This document shows, one piece after another, positions 48,677-58,210 of a stretch of 64,000 nt of DNA. The stretch is from CAVXTT01 sp963764685 (GTDB lineage: Bacteria > Bacteroidota > Ignavibacteria > Ignavibacteriales > Ignavibacteriaceae): contig CAVXTT010000018.1 of NCBI GenBank assembly GCA_963764685.1, positions 124,001 to 188,000 of the forward strand, given 5' to 3'. A model generated the notes under the pieces. That model saw nothing but the letters and a program-made list of their open reading frames with translations. It was not told the DNA's origin and searched no databases. Positions within the stretch are counted from its first letter, which is position 1. Every line of letters begins with the position of its first letter. A program made the translations under genes and the position numbers.

Positions 48677-50005
48677 GTGAATATTGCTGTTTCTTTGAAG
48701 AGGGTTAAATCGGGATTTCAGACTTCCTTCTGGGTTGCAAACTTTATGGAGCTGTTTGAACGGCTGGCTTATTACGGACAGGCAACCATACTTATGTTGT
48801 TTTTAAGAGATCATTTAAAGCTTCAGGAAACAGAAGCCGGAACTCTTTCTTCAGTATTCGGGGGTTTGATTTATATGCTGCCCATTTTTGCCGGAGCCCT
48901 GGCAGATAAATATGGTTTTCGAAAAGCTTTCTCCTTTGCTTTTTTTGTGCTGGCTATCGGGTATTTCCTTATCGGCTCTACTGGAATGGAACTGTTCTCC
49001 GGTTTCTATTCACATTTTAATCTTTACTGGATCCTGTTTGTTATACTGGTCTTCACTGCAATAGGCGGGTCATTCATTAAACCAAGTGTTCTCGGTACTG
49101 TTTCTTTTACATCTACTCCTGAGACCAAATCATTAGGCTATGCTATTTATTACTGGCTTGTTAACACCGGGGCTGCTATTGGTCCTTTACTTGCTTTCCT
49201 GGTAAGAGATTCTTTCGGCATTCAGTTCGTTTATATTGTATCCGCATTAAGCTGTGCACTTATGTTTATTACTACGCTGCTGTTCTTTAAAGAACCGGAG
49301 ATAAAGCTTGCAGAAAAGAAGCAGGAACTCAAGACAGTATTTAGGAATATGATTAAGGTGCTTGGTAATTTAAGATTTGTTACACTGCTTGTACTTTTCG
49401 GATTGTACTGGGTACTCTTCTGGCAGTTCTTTATAGTTATACCCCTCTATATTACGGATTATATTTCGTCGACCGCTCCAGTCGAGATAATAATTTCGAT
49501 TGGTGCGTGGACGATTATTGTTTTTCAGATACCTGTAAACAGACTCACCAAAAATATTCATACGAGGACAGCCATATTCATAGGTTTTATATTTGCGACC
49601 GCATGCTGGCTTCTCTGGCTTCTATTCCTGCCTGCACTTAAAGGTGTCGAACTTAATATCTTGGGATTCAACGGGATACCTGCAGGGATTCCATTATTAA
49701 TGCTCGGTATATTCCTTTTCTCGATAGGAGAGCAGACCCAGGCGCCGAGATTTTATGAATATATATCTGATATTGCTCCTCCTGAGCAGGTTGCTTTATT
49801 CCAGGGATATGCATTTTTACCGATCGCCTTTGCCTGGGGCTTTGGAGGTACAATGGGGGGATGGCTGTATGAAAATTTCGGTCCCAGGGGATCAAATGAT
49901 CCCTCAATAATCTTTCTGATTCTTTTTCTGATCGGTGTGGCGGCAACCCTATTAATGTATATTTACAATTTTTATATTGAACGCTCAGAAAAAAGAACGG
50001 TGTAA
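48677..50005 (+). CDS. POT/PTR family MFS peptide transporter
   Basis: Integral membrane symporter of 442 residues with about 12 TM helices. The POT signature ELFERLAYYG (about 24-33, ExxERxxYYG) in helix 1 marks a proton-coupled oligopeptide transporter-type protein; ADKYGFRKAF is the MFS loop 2-3 motif. The GTG start at 48677 follows AACGGAG. Divergent from the NFACT gene, with an intergenic gap of 82 bases. A peptide substrate is inferred from the family. Confidence 0.88.
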   Translation: MNIAVSLKRVKSGFQTSFWVANFMELFERLAYYGQATILMLFLRDHLKLQETEAGTLSSVFGGLIYMLPIFAGALADKYGFRKAFSFAFFVLAIGYFLIGSTGMELFSGFYSHFNLYWILFVILVFTAIGGSFIKPSVLGTVSFTSTPETKSLGYAIYYWLVNTGAAIGPLLAFLVRDSFGIQFVYIVSALSCALMFITTLLFFKEPEIKLAEKKQELKTVFRNMIKVLGNLRFVTLLVLFGLYWVLFWQFFIVIPLYITDYISSTAPVEIIISIGAWTIIVFQIPVNRLTKNIHTRTAIFIGFIFATACWLLWLLFLPALKGVELNILGFNGIPAGIPLLMLGIFLFSIGEQTQAPRFYEYISDIAPPEQVALFQGYAFLPIAFAWGFGGTMGGWLYENFGPRGSNDPSIIFLILFLIGVAATLLMYIYNFYIERSEKRTV

Positions 50006-50332
50006 ATATTCTTATAAGAATTCAAGGGTTATTGAGTGCTCCAGGCTACGGAAAAGGTCATTGAGTGTTTTCGAGTCCTCGAGAAAATGTATCGAAATGA
50101 CCGGACAATACCGGTATATGGATGATTCGAACTGTCCGCCCTTGTGGCTTCGATACATCCGCCTGCGCGGACACTCAGCCAACAGGCTAGCATCTCTTTA
50201 AACGGATACATTGAAGACCCAGGTGAGTGTTCCGAGTCTTCGAGAAGTATCGAAACGACCGGAAATATCCTGAATCCTTTTTGCCTGAGCCGCTTCAAAT
50301 GATGTATATAAAATAATGATTAGGTGTTAATA
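50006..50332. other. Intergenic region filled with REP-like repeats
   Basis: No gene supported. About 50060-50115 and 50223-50271 are imperfect direct copies of a TGAGTGT..CGAGTC.TCGAGAA..GTATCGAAA.GACCGG unit, and 50148-50180 carries an inverted relative (GCTTCGATACATCCGCC...GGACACTCA). This is a REP/BIME-like cluster. Confidence 0.6.
50060..50271. repeat. REP/BIME-like cluster, three related units
   Basis: Two direct units (about 50060-50115 and 50223-50271) share TGAGTGT, CGAGTC, CGAGAA and GTATCGAAA blocks. A third (about 50148-50180) is inverted and contains a GC-rich hairpin CCGCCTGCGCGG. The motif TATCGAA next to TGAGTGT is reminiscent of REPs spread by REP-associated tyrosine transposases; none is encoded here. 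Confidence 0.6.
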
Positions 50333-51424
50333 ATGATTTTTAAACAGATACGTTCCGTTGATGGAACCGGTAATTTATCATATGTCATAGCAGACTCTGA
50401 TACAAAGAACGGGATTATCATTGACCCGAATATTGAAGATCTTAACAGCATATTTGATTTTATTACCCGTCAGATGATTTCGCTTAAATATGTAATAGAT
50501 ACTCATACACACGTTGATCATATTTCAGCTGCGGGGGAATTGCAGAAAGCTTTCGGAAGCAGACTCCTGATGCACGGGAATACTAAGAACAAATGGGAAG
50601 CTGTAGAGGAAGGAGATAAGTTCGGGATCGGGGAAATCTTAAGAGCAAATGCGGCACTCGAAGTAGATCACTATGTAGATGATAACGAAGAATTGATCCT
50701 CGATTCATTAGAGTTAAATTTTTTATTTACTCCCGGTCACACGGATAATCATATTTCAATCCTCCTGGGGGATAAGGTCTTTACCGGAGACTTGTTGTTA
50801 ATCGGGCAGGCAGGCAGAAGTGATCTTCCCGGAGGTAACCCTGCAGACCAATATAGCAGCTTATTTGAACGGATACTGACCCTGCCGGAGAATACAAAGA
50901 TTTATCCTGGGCATGACTATGAAAACAATGAATTTGCTTTATTATCAGATGAAAGAAAAAATAATCCCTTCCTGCAAAAGCGGACTCGTGAGGAATACGT
51001 TAATTTTGTAAAAGATTTCTTTCCCCCGATATCCGAATTTACAGAAGGGGGAAAAGCTACACTTCAGTGCGGAATCAAAAGAGTTATAAAAGCAAATGAT
51101 GAAGGATTTCGTAATATTAATCCTGACGAGTTATATGATTTGATTAAAAATGATAAAGATATCTTCCTATTGGATGTCAGGGAACCATATGAACTGAGAG
51201 CTTTCGGTGCAGTACCCGGGGTAGTTAATATCCCTATGGGAAGTATAATGTCGAGTATGGATAAGTTCCCCAGGGATAAAAAAATCATAGTGATCTGCCA
51301 GCACGGAAACCGGTCATATGAGGTTGCTCATTATCTGGCTGCTCACGGTTATCCTGAAGTATATAATCTTGAAGAAGGAACAGTTTCCTGGCTTAGGAAA
51401 TATGGTAAAACCGTCAGTGTATGA
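50333..51424 (+). CDS. Persulfide dioxygenase-like MBL-fold hydrolase fused to rhodanese
   Basis: Two-domain cytoplasmic protein of about 363 residues. The N-terminal metallo-beta-lactamase fold (about 1-240) has THTHVDH (residues 57-63), the PGHTDNH and TGDLLLIGQAGRSDLPGG motifs and YPGHDYENN, the ETHE1/persulfide dioxygenase pattern. The C-terminal rhodanese domain (about 265-363) has DVREPYEL and the active-site Cys in ICQHGNRS (about 322). The fusion would oxidise glutathione or protein persulfide and handle the sulfane sulfur in one polypeptide. Starts at ATG 50333. It overlaps the next gene (ATGA), a sulfite-exporter-family protein. Confidence 0.9.
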   Translation: MIFKQIRSVDGTGNLSYVIADSDTKNGIIIDPNIEDLNSIFDFITRQMISLKYVIDTHTHVDHISAAGELQKAFGSRLLMHGNTKNKWEAVEEGDKFGIGEILRANAALEVDHYVDDNEELILDSLELNFLFTPGHTDNHISILLGDKVFTGDLLLIGQAGRSDLPGGNPADQYSSLFERILTLPENTKIYPGHDYENNEFALLSDERKNNPFLQKRTREEYVNFVKDFFPPISEFTEGGKATLQCGIKRVIKANDEGFRNINPDELYDLIKNDKDIFLLDVREPYELRAFGAVPGVVNIPMGSIMSSMDKFPRDKKIIVICQHGNRSYEVAHYLAAHGYPEVYNLEEGTVSWLRKYGKTVSV

Positions 51425-52197
51425 ATGAATTTTTAATAATCGGAATAATATCCTTTACAACATCAATCCTTTCAGGAATGCTTGGTCTGGGAGGTGCAGT
51501 AATTCTTATTCCGGCCTATATCTATATTCCTCCTCTTTTTGGATTGGAACCATTTGATGTGAAGCTGATTGCCGGAATGACAAGTGTCCAGGTCTTCAGC
51601 TCTGCATTAACGGGAATATTGCTTCACAGGAAAAGAGGTTTTGTTAATAATGAAATAATTTTGAAAATGGGTATTCCATTACTCATAGCATCGTTCTTGG
51701 GTGCGATACTCTCCAAAGCCCTGGATCCTGATATAATATTAGGGGTCTTTGCATTTATGGCTCTTTTCGGGTCTGCACTTATGATCAGAAGAAACGATGC
51801 AGCTTCAGCTGATCTTGAGAAGGAAGTCAGGATAAAAACCATTCCGGCTGTTATAATGTCTGCTGTAGTAGGATTCTTTGGGGGTATTGCAGGTGCTCCT
51901 GGTGCTTTTATTCTAGCTCCTTTAATGATCACCATATTAAAAATTCCCATACGTATTACAATCGGCTCCACTCTTGGAATTGTTTTGCTTTCGGCGGGTT
52001 CTGTCAGTATTGGAAAGTTAATTACAGGACAGGTACCGCCAGTTCATACGATAATTGCAGTCCTGGCTACTATTCCCGGTGTATGGCTGGGAAGTATGCT
52101 AAGTTACCAGCTGAATGTGCGGGCTTTAAGATTAGTTCTGGCATTCCTTATAACCGCAGTCGGTATTGAAATGTGGTTTCATATCTTTTTCCCCTGA
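51421..52197 (+). CDS. Sulfite exporter TauE/SafE family protein
   Basis: Membrane protein of 258 residues with about eight TM helices and the typical duplicated fold: GMLGLGGAVILIP near the N-terminus (about 20-32) and FFGGIAGAPGAFILAPL in the second half (about 156-172). Translationally coupled by a 4-base overlap to the persulfide dioxygenase-rhodanese gene, which makes sulfite or another sulfur anion the likely exported substrate. Direction and substrate are inferred. Confidence 0.9.
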   Translation: MNEFLIIGIISFTTSILSGMLGLGGAVILIPAYIYIPPLFGLEPFDVKLIAGMTSVQVFSSALTGILLHRKRGFVNNEIILKMGIPLLIASFLGAILSKALDPDIILGVFAFMALFGSALMIRRNDAASADLEKEVRIKTIPAVIMSAVVGFFGGIAGAPGAFILAPLMITILKIPIRITIGSTLGIVLLSAGSVSIGKLITGQVPPVHTIIAVLATIPGVWLGSMLSYQLNVRALRLVLAFLITAVGIEMWFHIFFP

Positions 52198-52360
52198 GAT
52201 TAGTCTTTTTTGTTAAATAATTACCTGCTTTTGATTTAAAGCAAACCTGGAGTCTCCCTTTCCCCCCTGATCTAATAAAACAGTGTCCGACCAGATGTTC
52301 GTTATTTTGTAAAACTATTCTATATTAATACCTTATTTTTACCCCTTTTTATAAAATCAT

Positions 52361-53545
52361 ATGGAAAATAGACATACCGATCTTTCTTCATTGAGGATAG
52401 ACCGGTCAGATGAAAATAAAAGTTCATCTTTGAAGAAAACTATATTAATAGGTTCAGTAGTTTTAGTTTTACTCCTGGCAATCCTGTTTTTTTCCGGATT
52501 ACTATTCCCATCCGCAGTTGAAGTTACAACTATTACAGCAGTTATGCAGTCAAGTTCAAAATCTTCTGCAATCTTAAATGCAAGCGGATATGTTGTTGCT
52601 CAGCGGCAGGCATCTGTTGCATCAAAAGGAACCGGAAGACTCGTCTATCTTGGTGTTGTGGAAGGTGACAAGGTAAAAAAGAATCAGGTTGTCGGCCGCC
52701 TCGAGGATAATGATATCCGCGCACTCCTGGATGAAGCAAAAGCTAATCTGAATCTTAATCTTGCGGATCTAAAGGATGCAAAGAATGAGTATGAACGTCA
52801 GCAGGCATTATTTAAGACTGGTTCAAGTTCACAGCAGACTCTTGATGCAGCTGAATCCCGTTACAACAGGGTACTGGCATTAATTGAAATAGCAAAAGCC
52901 AGGGTAAATGCTGCGGAAGTTAATCTTGAAAATACATTGATCAGAGCACCTTTCGACGGAACGGTCTTAACCAAGAATGCGGAGATAGGAGAAATAGTTG
53001 CCCCATTCGGTGCAAGCTCAACTTCAAGGGCTGCCGTTATTACAATGGCAGATATGAAATCCCTTCAGGTTGAAGCTGATGTATCGGAATCCAACATTGA
53101 TAAGATCAAAGTAAACCAGGATTGTGAAATAACTCTTGATGCATATCCTGATAAAGGATACCCGGGTTATATATTTAAGATAGTCCCCACAGCTGACAGG
53201 TCAAAAGCAACTGTACTTGTTAAAGTGGCATTTAAATCTTATGATAATCGAGTGCTCCCCGAAATGAGCGCTAAAGTGGATTTTCTTTCTGAGCCGCTGC
53301 CGGAAGGAGAAAATGAAAAAGCGAAACTTATCATTCCTGAAAGCTCAATTGCTACAATTGGAGGGAAACAGTTTGTATTCACTGTGCAGGATAATAAGGC
53401 AGTGCAGAAAGAGATTACAACGGGAACTAAACTGAATAAATATCGTGAAGTTACTTCCGGGCTTCGTCCCGGAGATGTAATTATTGAAACAGTAAACGAG
53501 AAAATTAAAAACGGCACCAGTGTAAAAATATCAAATAAGGAGTAG
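52361..53545 (+). CDS. Periplasmic adaptor subunit of an ABC efflux system (MacA/HlyD type)
   Basis: Membrane-fusion protein of 394 residues. A single TM segment (about 28-50) anchors it, followed by a biotinyl-lipoyl-like domain split around an alpha-helical coiled-coil hairpin (about 118-190) and beta-barrel domains (LIRAPFDGTVLTKNAEIGEIV, about 197). The C-terminal domain ends with GLRPGDVIIE. It starts an operon with an ATPase and two permeases (one-base gap to the ATPase gene). Substrates could be macrolides, lipoproteins or peptides. No outer-membrane TolC gene is in the operon. Confidence 0.9.
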   Translation: MENRHTDLSSLRIDRSDENKSSSLKKTILIGSVVLVLLLAILFFSGLLFPSAVEVTTITAVMQSSSKSSAILNASGYVVAQRQASVASKGTGRLVYLGVVEGDKVKKNQVVGRLEDNDIRALLDEAKANLNLNLADLKDAKNEYERQQALFKTGSSSQQTLDAAESRYNRVLALIEIAKARVNAAEVNLENTLIRAPFDGTVLTKNAEIGEIVAPFGASSTSRAAVITMADMKSLQVEADVSESNIDKIKVNQDCEITLDAYPDKGYPGYIFKIVPTADRSKATVLVKVAFKSYDNRVLPEMSAKVDFLSEPLPEGENEKAKLIIPESSIATIGGKQFVFTVQDNKAVQKEITTGTKLNKYREVTSGLRPGDVIIETVNEKIKNGTSVKISNKE

Positions 53546-53546
53546 T

Positions 53547-54230
53547 ATGTCGGTTCTAATTCAACTAAGAAACGTATCTAAATCTTACTGGCGGAATAAA
53601 ATAGAGATTCCTGTGCTTAACGATCTTACCCTTGATATTAACCAGCAGGAGTTCATAGCCCTGATGGGCCCTTCCGGGTCGGGCAAAACAACTCTGCTGA
53701 ATCTGATTGCGGGCATTGATAAACCGGAAAAGGGAGATGTAATTGTGGGGGGAGTAAACATTTCCAAACTTAATGAGAGCGAGCTGGCTAAATGGAGAGC
53801 CAATAATGTAGGCTTTATATTCCAGTTTTATAATCTTATTCCTGTTCTGACTGCATATGAGAACGTAGAATTACCACTGCTGCTGACTAAGCTTTCAAAG
53901 AAAGAAAGAAAACATCACGTTGAAACGGCTCTCAATATTGTTGGATTGGGGGACAGGGTCTATCATTACCCGAGACAATTGTCCGGCGGACAGGAACAAA
54001 GAGTTGCTATTGCACGCGCAATAGTAACCGATCCGGTGTTGCTTGTTGCAGATGAACCAACCGGCGATCTTGATAAAGTATCTGCCACAGAAATTCTCAT
54101 TCTGATGGAAAGATTGAATGAAGAATTTAATAAGACAATTGTAATGGTTACTCACGACCCTCACGCTGCTGAAAAGGCCAGTATAATCAAGCATCTCGAA
54201 AAAGGTGAACTTATCGAGGAGGCTGCTTGA
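53547..54230 (+). CDS. ABC transporter ATP-binding protein (MacB/LolD type)
   Basis: ATPase of 227 residues, cytoplasmic. Walker A GPSGSGKTT (about 41-49), Q-loop in FIFQFYNLIP, signature LSGGQEQRVAIARA (about 144), Walker B LLVADEPTGDLD and switch His in MVTHDPHAA are all present. The motif set and PTGDLD point to the MacB/LolD/FtsE branch, which uses FtsX-like permeases; two such permeases follow. Its stop overlaps the next start as TTGA. Confidence 0.95.
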   Translation: MSVLIQLRNVSKSYWRNKIEIPVLNDLTLDINQQEFIALMGPSGSGKTTLLNLIAGIDKPEKGDVIVGGVNISKLNESELAKWRANNVGFIFQFYNLIPVLTAYENVELPLLLTKLSKKERKHHVETALNIVGLGDRVYHYPRQLSGGQEQRVAIARAIVTDPVLLVADEPTGDLDKVSATEILILMERLNEEFNKTIVMVTHDPHAAEKASIIKHLEKGELIEEAA

Positions 54231-55387
54231 GAATACTTAAATTAGTTTTTAAGAATTCGTTGCGGCATAAGCTCCGCAGTACCTTAACAGTTTTGGGTAT
54301 TGCAGTTGCTATTATCGCATTCGGACTATTGAGGACTGTCGTAACTGCCTGGTATGTTGGGGTGGAAGGATCGAGTGCAAACAGGTTAGTCACAAGACAG
54401 GCAGTATCCTTTATTTTCCCTCTTCCTTATGCTTATCGTGACAAAATTGCTTCAATTGAAGGAGTGAAGAAAGTATCTTTTGCCAACTGGTTTCAGGGTG
54501 TGTATATCGATAAGAACCAGTTCTTTGCGCGGCTTGCTGTGGACGCCCCGACAATCTTTGATGTGTACCCTGAATTTCTTATTACGCCTCAGGAAAAAGA
54601 AACATTCCTTAAGGAAAGAAATTCCTGTGTGCTCGGAAGGGATATTGCAAAACAGTATAATCTTAAGTTAGGGGATGTAATGACAATTGAGGGAGATATC
54701 TATCCCGGCAGATGGGAATTTGTGATCAGAGGAATTTACCAGCCCCGCGATAAGACAACTGACGCTACGCAGATGTTTTTCCATTGGGAATATCTGAACG
54801 AAAGAATTAAACAGGAAGTGCCGCAAAGAGCTAATGATGTAGGCTGGTATATTATTCAAATAGATAATCCTGCACAGTCTGCGGAGATATCAAATCAGGT
54901 TGATGCTATGTTCAGGAATTCAAGAGCTGAGACAAAGACAGAGACAGAAAGAGCATTCCAGCAGGGATTTCTAGCCTCCACAAGTGCTATTATAACTTCA
55001 ATGAATGTACTTTCATTCGTGATCATTGGAATAATAATGCTGGTCCTTGGCAACACTATGATAATGTCGGCACGCGAGAGGACAAGGGAATACGCCGTAT
55101 TTAAGTCACTCGGTTTCTCAAGGTTTCATCTTACAGGTTTAATTATGGGGGAATCTTTATTTATTTCAGGTTTAGGAGGGCTGCTTGGCTTATTATTAAC
55201 CTTTCCCATTGTGGCGGGATTTGCCAGCTTTATTCCGAAGGGTTTCTTCCCAATCTTTCAGATAGAACCCATTACAATTACTTTCGCTATTCTGGCATCT
55301 GTTTTAATTGGCGTAGCGGCATCTATTTTCCCCATACACAAAGCTTTGAATACAAGGATAGTTGATGGATTCAGGTTCGTAGGATAA
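54227..55387 (+). CDS. FtsX/MacB-type ABC permease
   Basis: Integral membrane permease of 386 residues with TM1 at about 15-38, a MacB-PCD-like periplasmic domain (about 45-255) and three C-terminal TM helices (about 265-380) around the conserved RTREYAVFKSLGFSR coupling segment. It starts at TTG 54227, overlapping the ATPase stop, with GAGGAGG five bases upstream, so the start is secure. It pairs with the following permease to form a heterodimeric transporter. Confidence 0.9.
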   Translation: MRILKLVFKNSLRHKLRSTLTVLGIAVAIIAFGLLRTVVTAWYVGVEGSSANRLVTRQAVSFIFPLPYAYRDKIASIEGVKKVSFANWFQGVYIDKNQFFARLAVDAPTIFDVYPEFLITPQEKETFLKERNSCVLGRDIAKQYNLKLGDVMTIEGDIYPGRWEFVIRGIYQPRDKTTDATQMFFHWEYLNERIKQEVPQRANDVGWYIIQIDNPAQSAEISNQVDAMFRNSRAETKTETERAFQQGFLASTSAIITSMNVLSFVIIGIIMLVLGNTMIMSARERTREYAVFKSLGFSRFHLTGLIMGESLFISGLGGLLGLLLTFPIVAGFASFIPKGFFPIFQIEPITITFAILASVLIGVAASIFPIHKALNTRIVDGFRFVG

Positions 55388-55404
55388 TTATACTAAAGGA
55401 TATT

Positions 55405-56574
55405 ATGAAAATACCACTTAGATATACTCTCAGAAATTTCAGATCCAGAAAATTAACAACCGGTATAACCTTGTTGGGCATTACTCTTGTCGTATTTGTT
55501 TTTGCTGCTGTTCTTATGATGGCGTTCGGTATTCAGAAAACACTCCAGTTAACTGGATCTGACCAGAATGTAATCGTTACAAGAAAAGCAGCAAATGGTG
55601 AGATATCCAGCCTGGTGGACGGTGAAACACAAAATGTTGTCAGGACACTCCCTCATATTGCTAAAAACAGTTCAGGCACAATGCTGCTTTCAGCTGAACC
55701 TGTAGTAATAATTAATATATCCAAAAAGGGGGGCGGTTTAAGTAATGTAACTGTTCGTGGAGTATCACCAACTGTAAACGAAATCAGACCACAGATTAAA
55801 ATAGTTGAAGGAAGAATGTTTACATTTGGTGTAAAGGAACTGATCGTCGGCTCTTCTATTCAAAAACGATTTATCGGTGCTTCCATAGGGGACGTAGTAA
55901 AGTTTGCCGGTGACGACTGGAGAATAGTCGGGAAGTTTACTACCGACGGAAGCGGATTCGATTCTGAAATATGGGGCGATGCTCTTCAGCTTTTAAATTC
56001 TTTTAACAGGGGAAATACTGTCTCATCTTTAACTCTAAAACTTGATGATCCTTCAAACTTTGCAGATTTCAAAAGAACTTTTGAATCCGACAGGAGGTTA
56101 ACTCAGTTTGAACCTAAAATAGAACAGAAGTTTTTCGAAGAGCAATCAGAGATGATGGCAATCTTCATAAGGATACTCGGGATATTCATTACAGTCATTT
56201 TCAGCTTCGGATCAACTATCGGAGCAATGATAACGATGTACTCTGCAGTTGCAAACCGTACTGTTGAGATCGGCACTATGCGCGCACTGGGCTTCAAAAG
56301 GAGAAGCATTCTTACCGCTTTTTTAATTGAGTCGCTGTTTATTGCTCTGGCGGGAGGAGTATTAGGATTATTACTTGCGTCGCTGCTTCAGTTCTTTTCA
56401 ATCTCTACACTTAACTTTCAATCGTTCGCAGAGCTTGAGTTTTCATTTGCACTGAATTCTTCAATAGTAATTACATCAATGATCTTTGCCCTGGTAATGG
56501 GTTTACTTGGTGGATTTCTTCCCTCTGTCCGTGCAGCACGGCTTAATATTGTAAATGCACTCAGGGGTGGTTAA
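55405..56574 (+). CDS. FtsX/MacB-type ABC permease (second subunit)
   Basis: Permease of 389 residues with the same topology: TM1 about 18-42, periplasmic domain about 50-255 and three C-terminal TM helices about 265-385. The coupling motif NRTVEIGTMRALGFKRRSI is the family's hallmark. It ends the efflux operon. Both permeases are similarly sized but diverged, so the transporter is probably a heterodimer. The gene ends 15 bases before the end of the convergent citF. Confidence 0.9.
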   Translation: MKIPLRYTLRNFRSRKLTTGITLLGITLVVFVFAAVLMMAFGIQKTLQLTGSDQNVIVTRKAANGEISSLVDGETQNVVRTLPHIAKNSSGTMLLSAEPVVIINISKKGGGLSNVTVRGVSPTVNEIRPQIKIVEGRMFTFGVKELIVGSSIQKRFIGASIGDVVKFAGDDWRIVGKFTTDGSGFDSEIWGDALQLLNSFNRGNTVSSLTLKLDDPSNFADFKRTFESDRRLTQFEPKIEQKFFEEQSEMMAIFIRILGIFITVIFSFGSTIGAMITMYSAVANRTVEIGTMRALGFKRRSILTAFLIESLFIALAGGVLGLLLASLLQFFSISTLNFQSFAELEFSFALNSSIVITSMIFALVMGLLGGFLPSVRAARLNIVNALRGG

Positions 56575-56589
56575 TCTGCGTCAGTGTAA

Positions 56590-58146
56590 TTATTGAATCA
56601 CCTGGAACACGGAGTCAAGCAGGGTACCGTCTACCCATTTAATGACTGCAACCACCTTTTCTTTATTCACTTTCGGTTTCTGAGGTACCCCTCCGCAAAT
56701 CTCATCAACTTCTTTCTTGATCTCCCCGATCTTTCTGATTGGCAGAGATGAACCTTTAACAGCTTTGATAAGATCTTTACGCAGCGGGTTTATTGCTATG
56801 CCCCGTTCTGTTATAATAACATCAATAAGTTCTCCCGGACCGCAGAGAGTTGTTACATTATCAATAATCACCGGTATCCTGTCCCTGAAAGAGGGGATTG
56901 CCAGTATTGTACATTTGGAATAGAGACAATTCTGCCACCCGCCTATCCCGTGAAGCAAATATCCGTCTGAATGAGTAACAACATTAGCATTAAATTTTAC
57001 GTCTACTTCGGTGGCACCGAGAACAGCGGTGTCTACTATTGAAGCAAAATTACCCTTGCCGTGAAAATTATAGCTGGTGAAGGGGCTCGTATTAATATGC
57101 CCCTTATTATCTCTCATAGAACGTACGCCATCAAGATCGAATGTCTGCCCGTCAAGGATATAATCGGTCAAACCTTCTTCAAGCATCTGTACCAGGTATT
57201 TAGTGCTGCCTCCTCTTACAAATCTTGCTTTTATTCCCTTTGCTTTCATTCTTTCCTTAAGAAATAAAATAAACGCAAGTGTGGTTCCTCCCGCACCTGC
57301 CTGGAAAGAAAACCCCTGCTTCATAATTCCGGCATCTTCAATAAACTGTGCTATATACTCAGCGATGAGGAGACGGTCGGGACTCTTGGTTATTTCGGTC
57401 GTTCCCGATACAATTTTTGAAGCATCTCCCAGAGAATCAACTTGTACTACATAGTCTACATTATTTCCCTGTATCTGCCAGGGCAGGCAGGGAAAAGGTA
57501 TAACGTTATCGCTAACCACAATTACCCTGTCTGCATATTCGGAATCCGCCAATGCAAAACCTATAAGACCGCTGGCAGATCTGCCGTTTACACCGTTGCA
57601 GTTGCCAAACGGATCAGATTCAGAGGCAGCAATAACTGCTATATCTATGTGAACTTCTCCATCCTGTACAGACTGATAACGTCCCCCGTGAGACCGGAGC
57701 ACGCCTATTCCCTTCATTTTACCCAATGAAGTGAACCTGCCCAGGGGACCATTCATACTTCCCTCGATATGATGGATTGTCTCATCTTCCAGGTATTTTA
57801 TAAGATGTTCGTGTACGGGGAACGAAGCACTGGGGAACCACCTAATGTTTTTTATCCCCATCTCCTTTATCGTATCAAATAAGATATTAGTAACTGCATC
57901 ACCATTCCTCAAATGGTGATGAGTAGAGATGGTCATTCCATCCCTAAGCCCAGCTTTCTTTAATGCTTCCTTTAAATTCTTAACTACTTTATTACCATCT
58001 TCCGGATAATCAATACAGGTTCTTACAGGAGGCTTAGCTTTGACCCCTGCAGGTTTGAATTTGTTAACTCCCTTAAAGGGAATTTGTTTTTCTCCGTTTA
58101 CTTCATCGGGAACCATTCTCCCCGCGGCATTTTTAATTAACTTCAT
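56590..58146 (-). CDS. citF: Citrate lyase alpha subunit (citrate CoA-transferase)
   Basis: Alpha subunit of citrate lyase, 518 residues as expected. It exchanges acetyl for citrate on the acyl carrier subunit. Recognised from the N-terminal GRMVPDEVNG..IPFKG, TISTHHHLRNGD, SASDPFGNCNGVNG-like ASESDPFGNCNGVNG, FQAGAGGTTLAF, HSDGYLLHGIGGWQNC and ITERGIAINP, the CoA-transferase family I core. It is the last gene of the minus-strand citrate cluster, 64 bases after the CitD-CitE fusion. The ligase and prosthetic-group genes (citC, citG, citX) are not in the window. Confidence 0.93.
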   Translation of the reverse strand: MKLIKNAAGRMVPDEVNGEKQIPFKGVNKFKPAGVKAKPPVRTCIDYPEDGNKVVKNLKEALKKAGLRDGMTISTHHHLRNGDAVTNILFDTIKEMGIKNIRWFPSASFPVHEHLIKYLEDETIHHIEGSMNGPLGRFTSLGKMKGIGVLRSHGGRYQSVQDGEVHIDIAVIAASESDPFGNCNGVNGRSASGLIGFALADSEYADRVIVVSDNVIPFPCLPWQIQGNNVDYVVQVDSLGDASKIVSGTTEITKSPDRLLIAEYIAQFIEDAGIMKQGFSFQAGAGGTTLAFILFLKERMKAKGIKARFVRGGSTKYLVQMLEEGLTDYILDGQTFDLDGVRSMRDNKGHINTSPFTSYNFHGKGNFASIVDTAVLGATEVDVKFNANVVTHSDGYLLHGIGGWQNCLYSKCTILAIPSFRDRIPVIIDNVTTLCGPGELIDVIITERGIAINPLRKDLIKAVKGSSLPIRKIGEIKKEVDEICGGVPQKPKVNKEKVVAVIKWVDGTLLDSVFQVIQ

Positions 58147-58210
58147 CTTATAGTCTTATATTATTGTTTTTTAATAAGTTATAGTGGTTATCTTCCATTG
58201 ATTATAGCAG

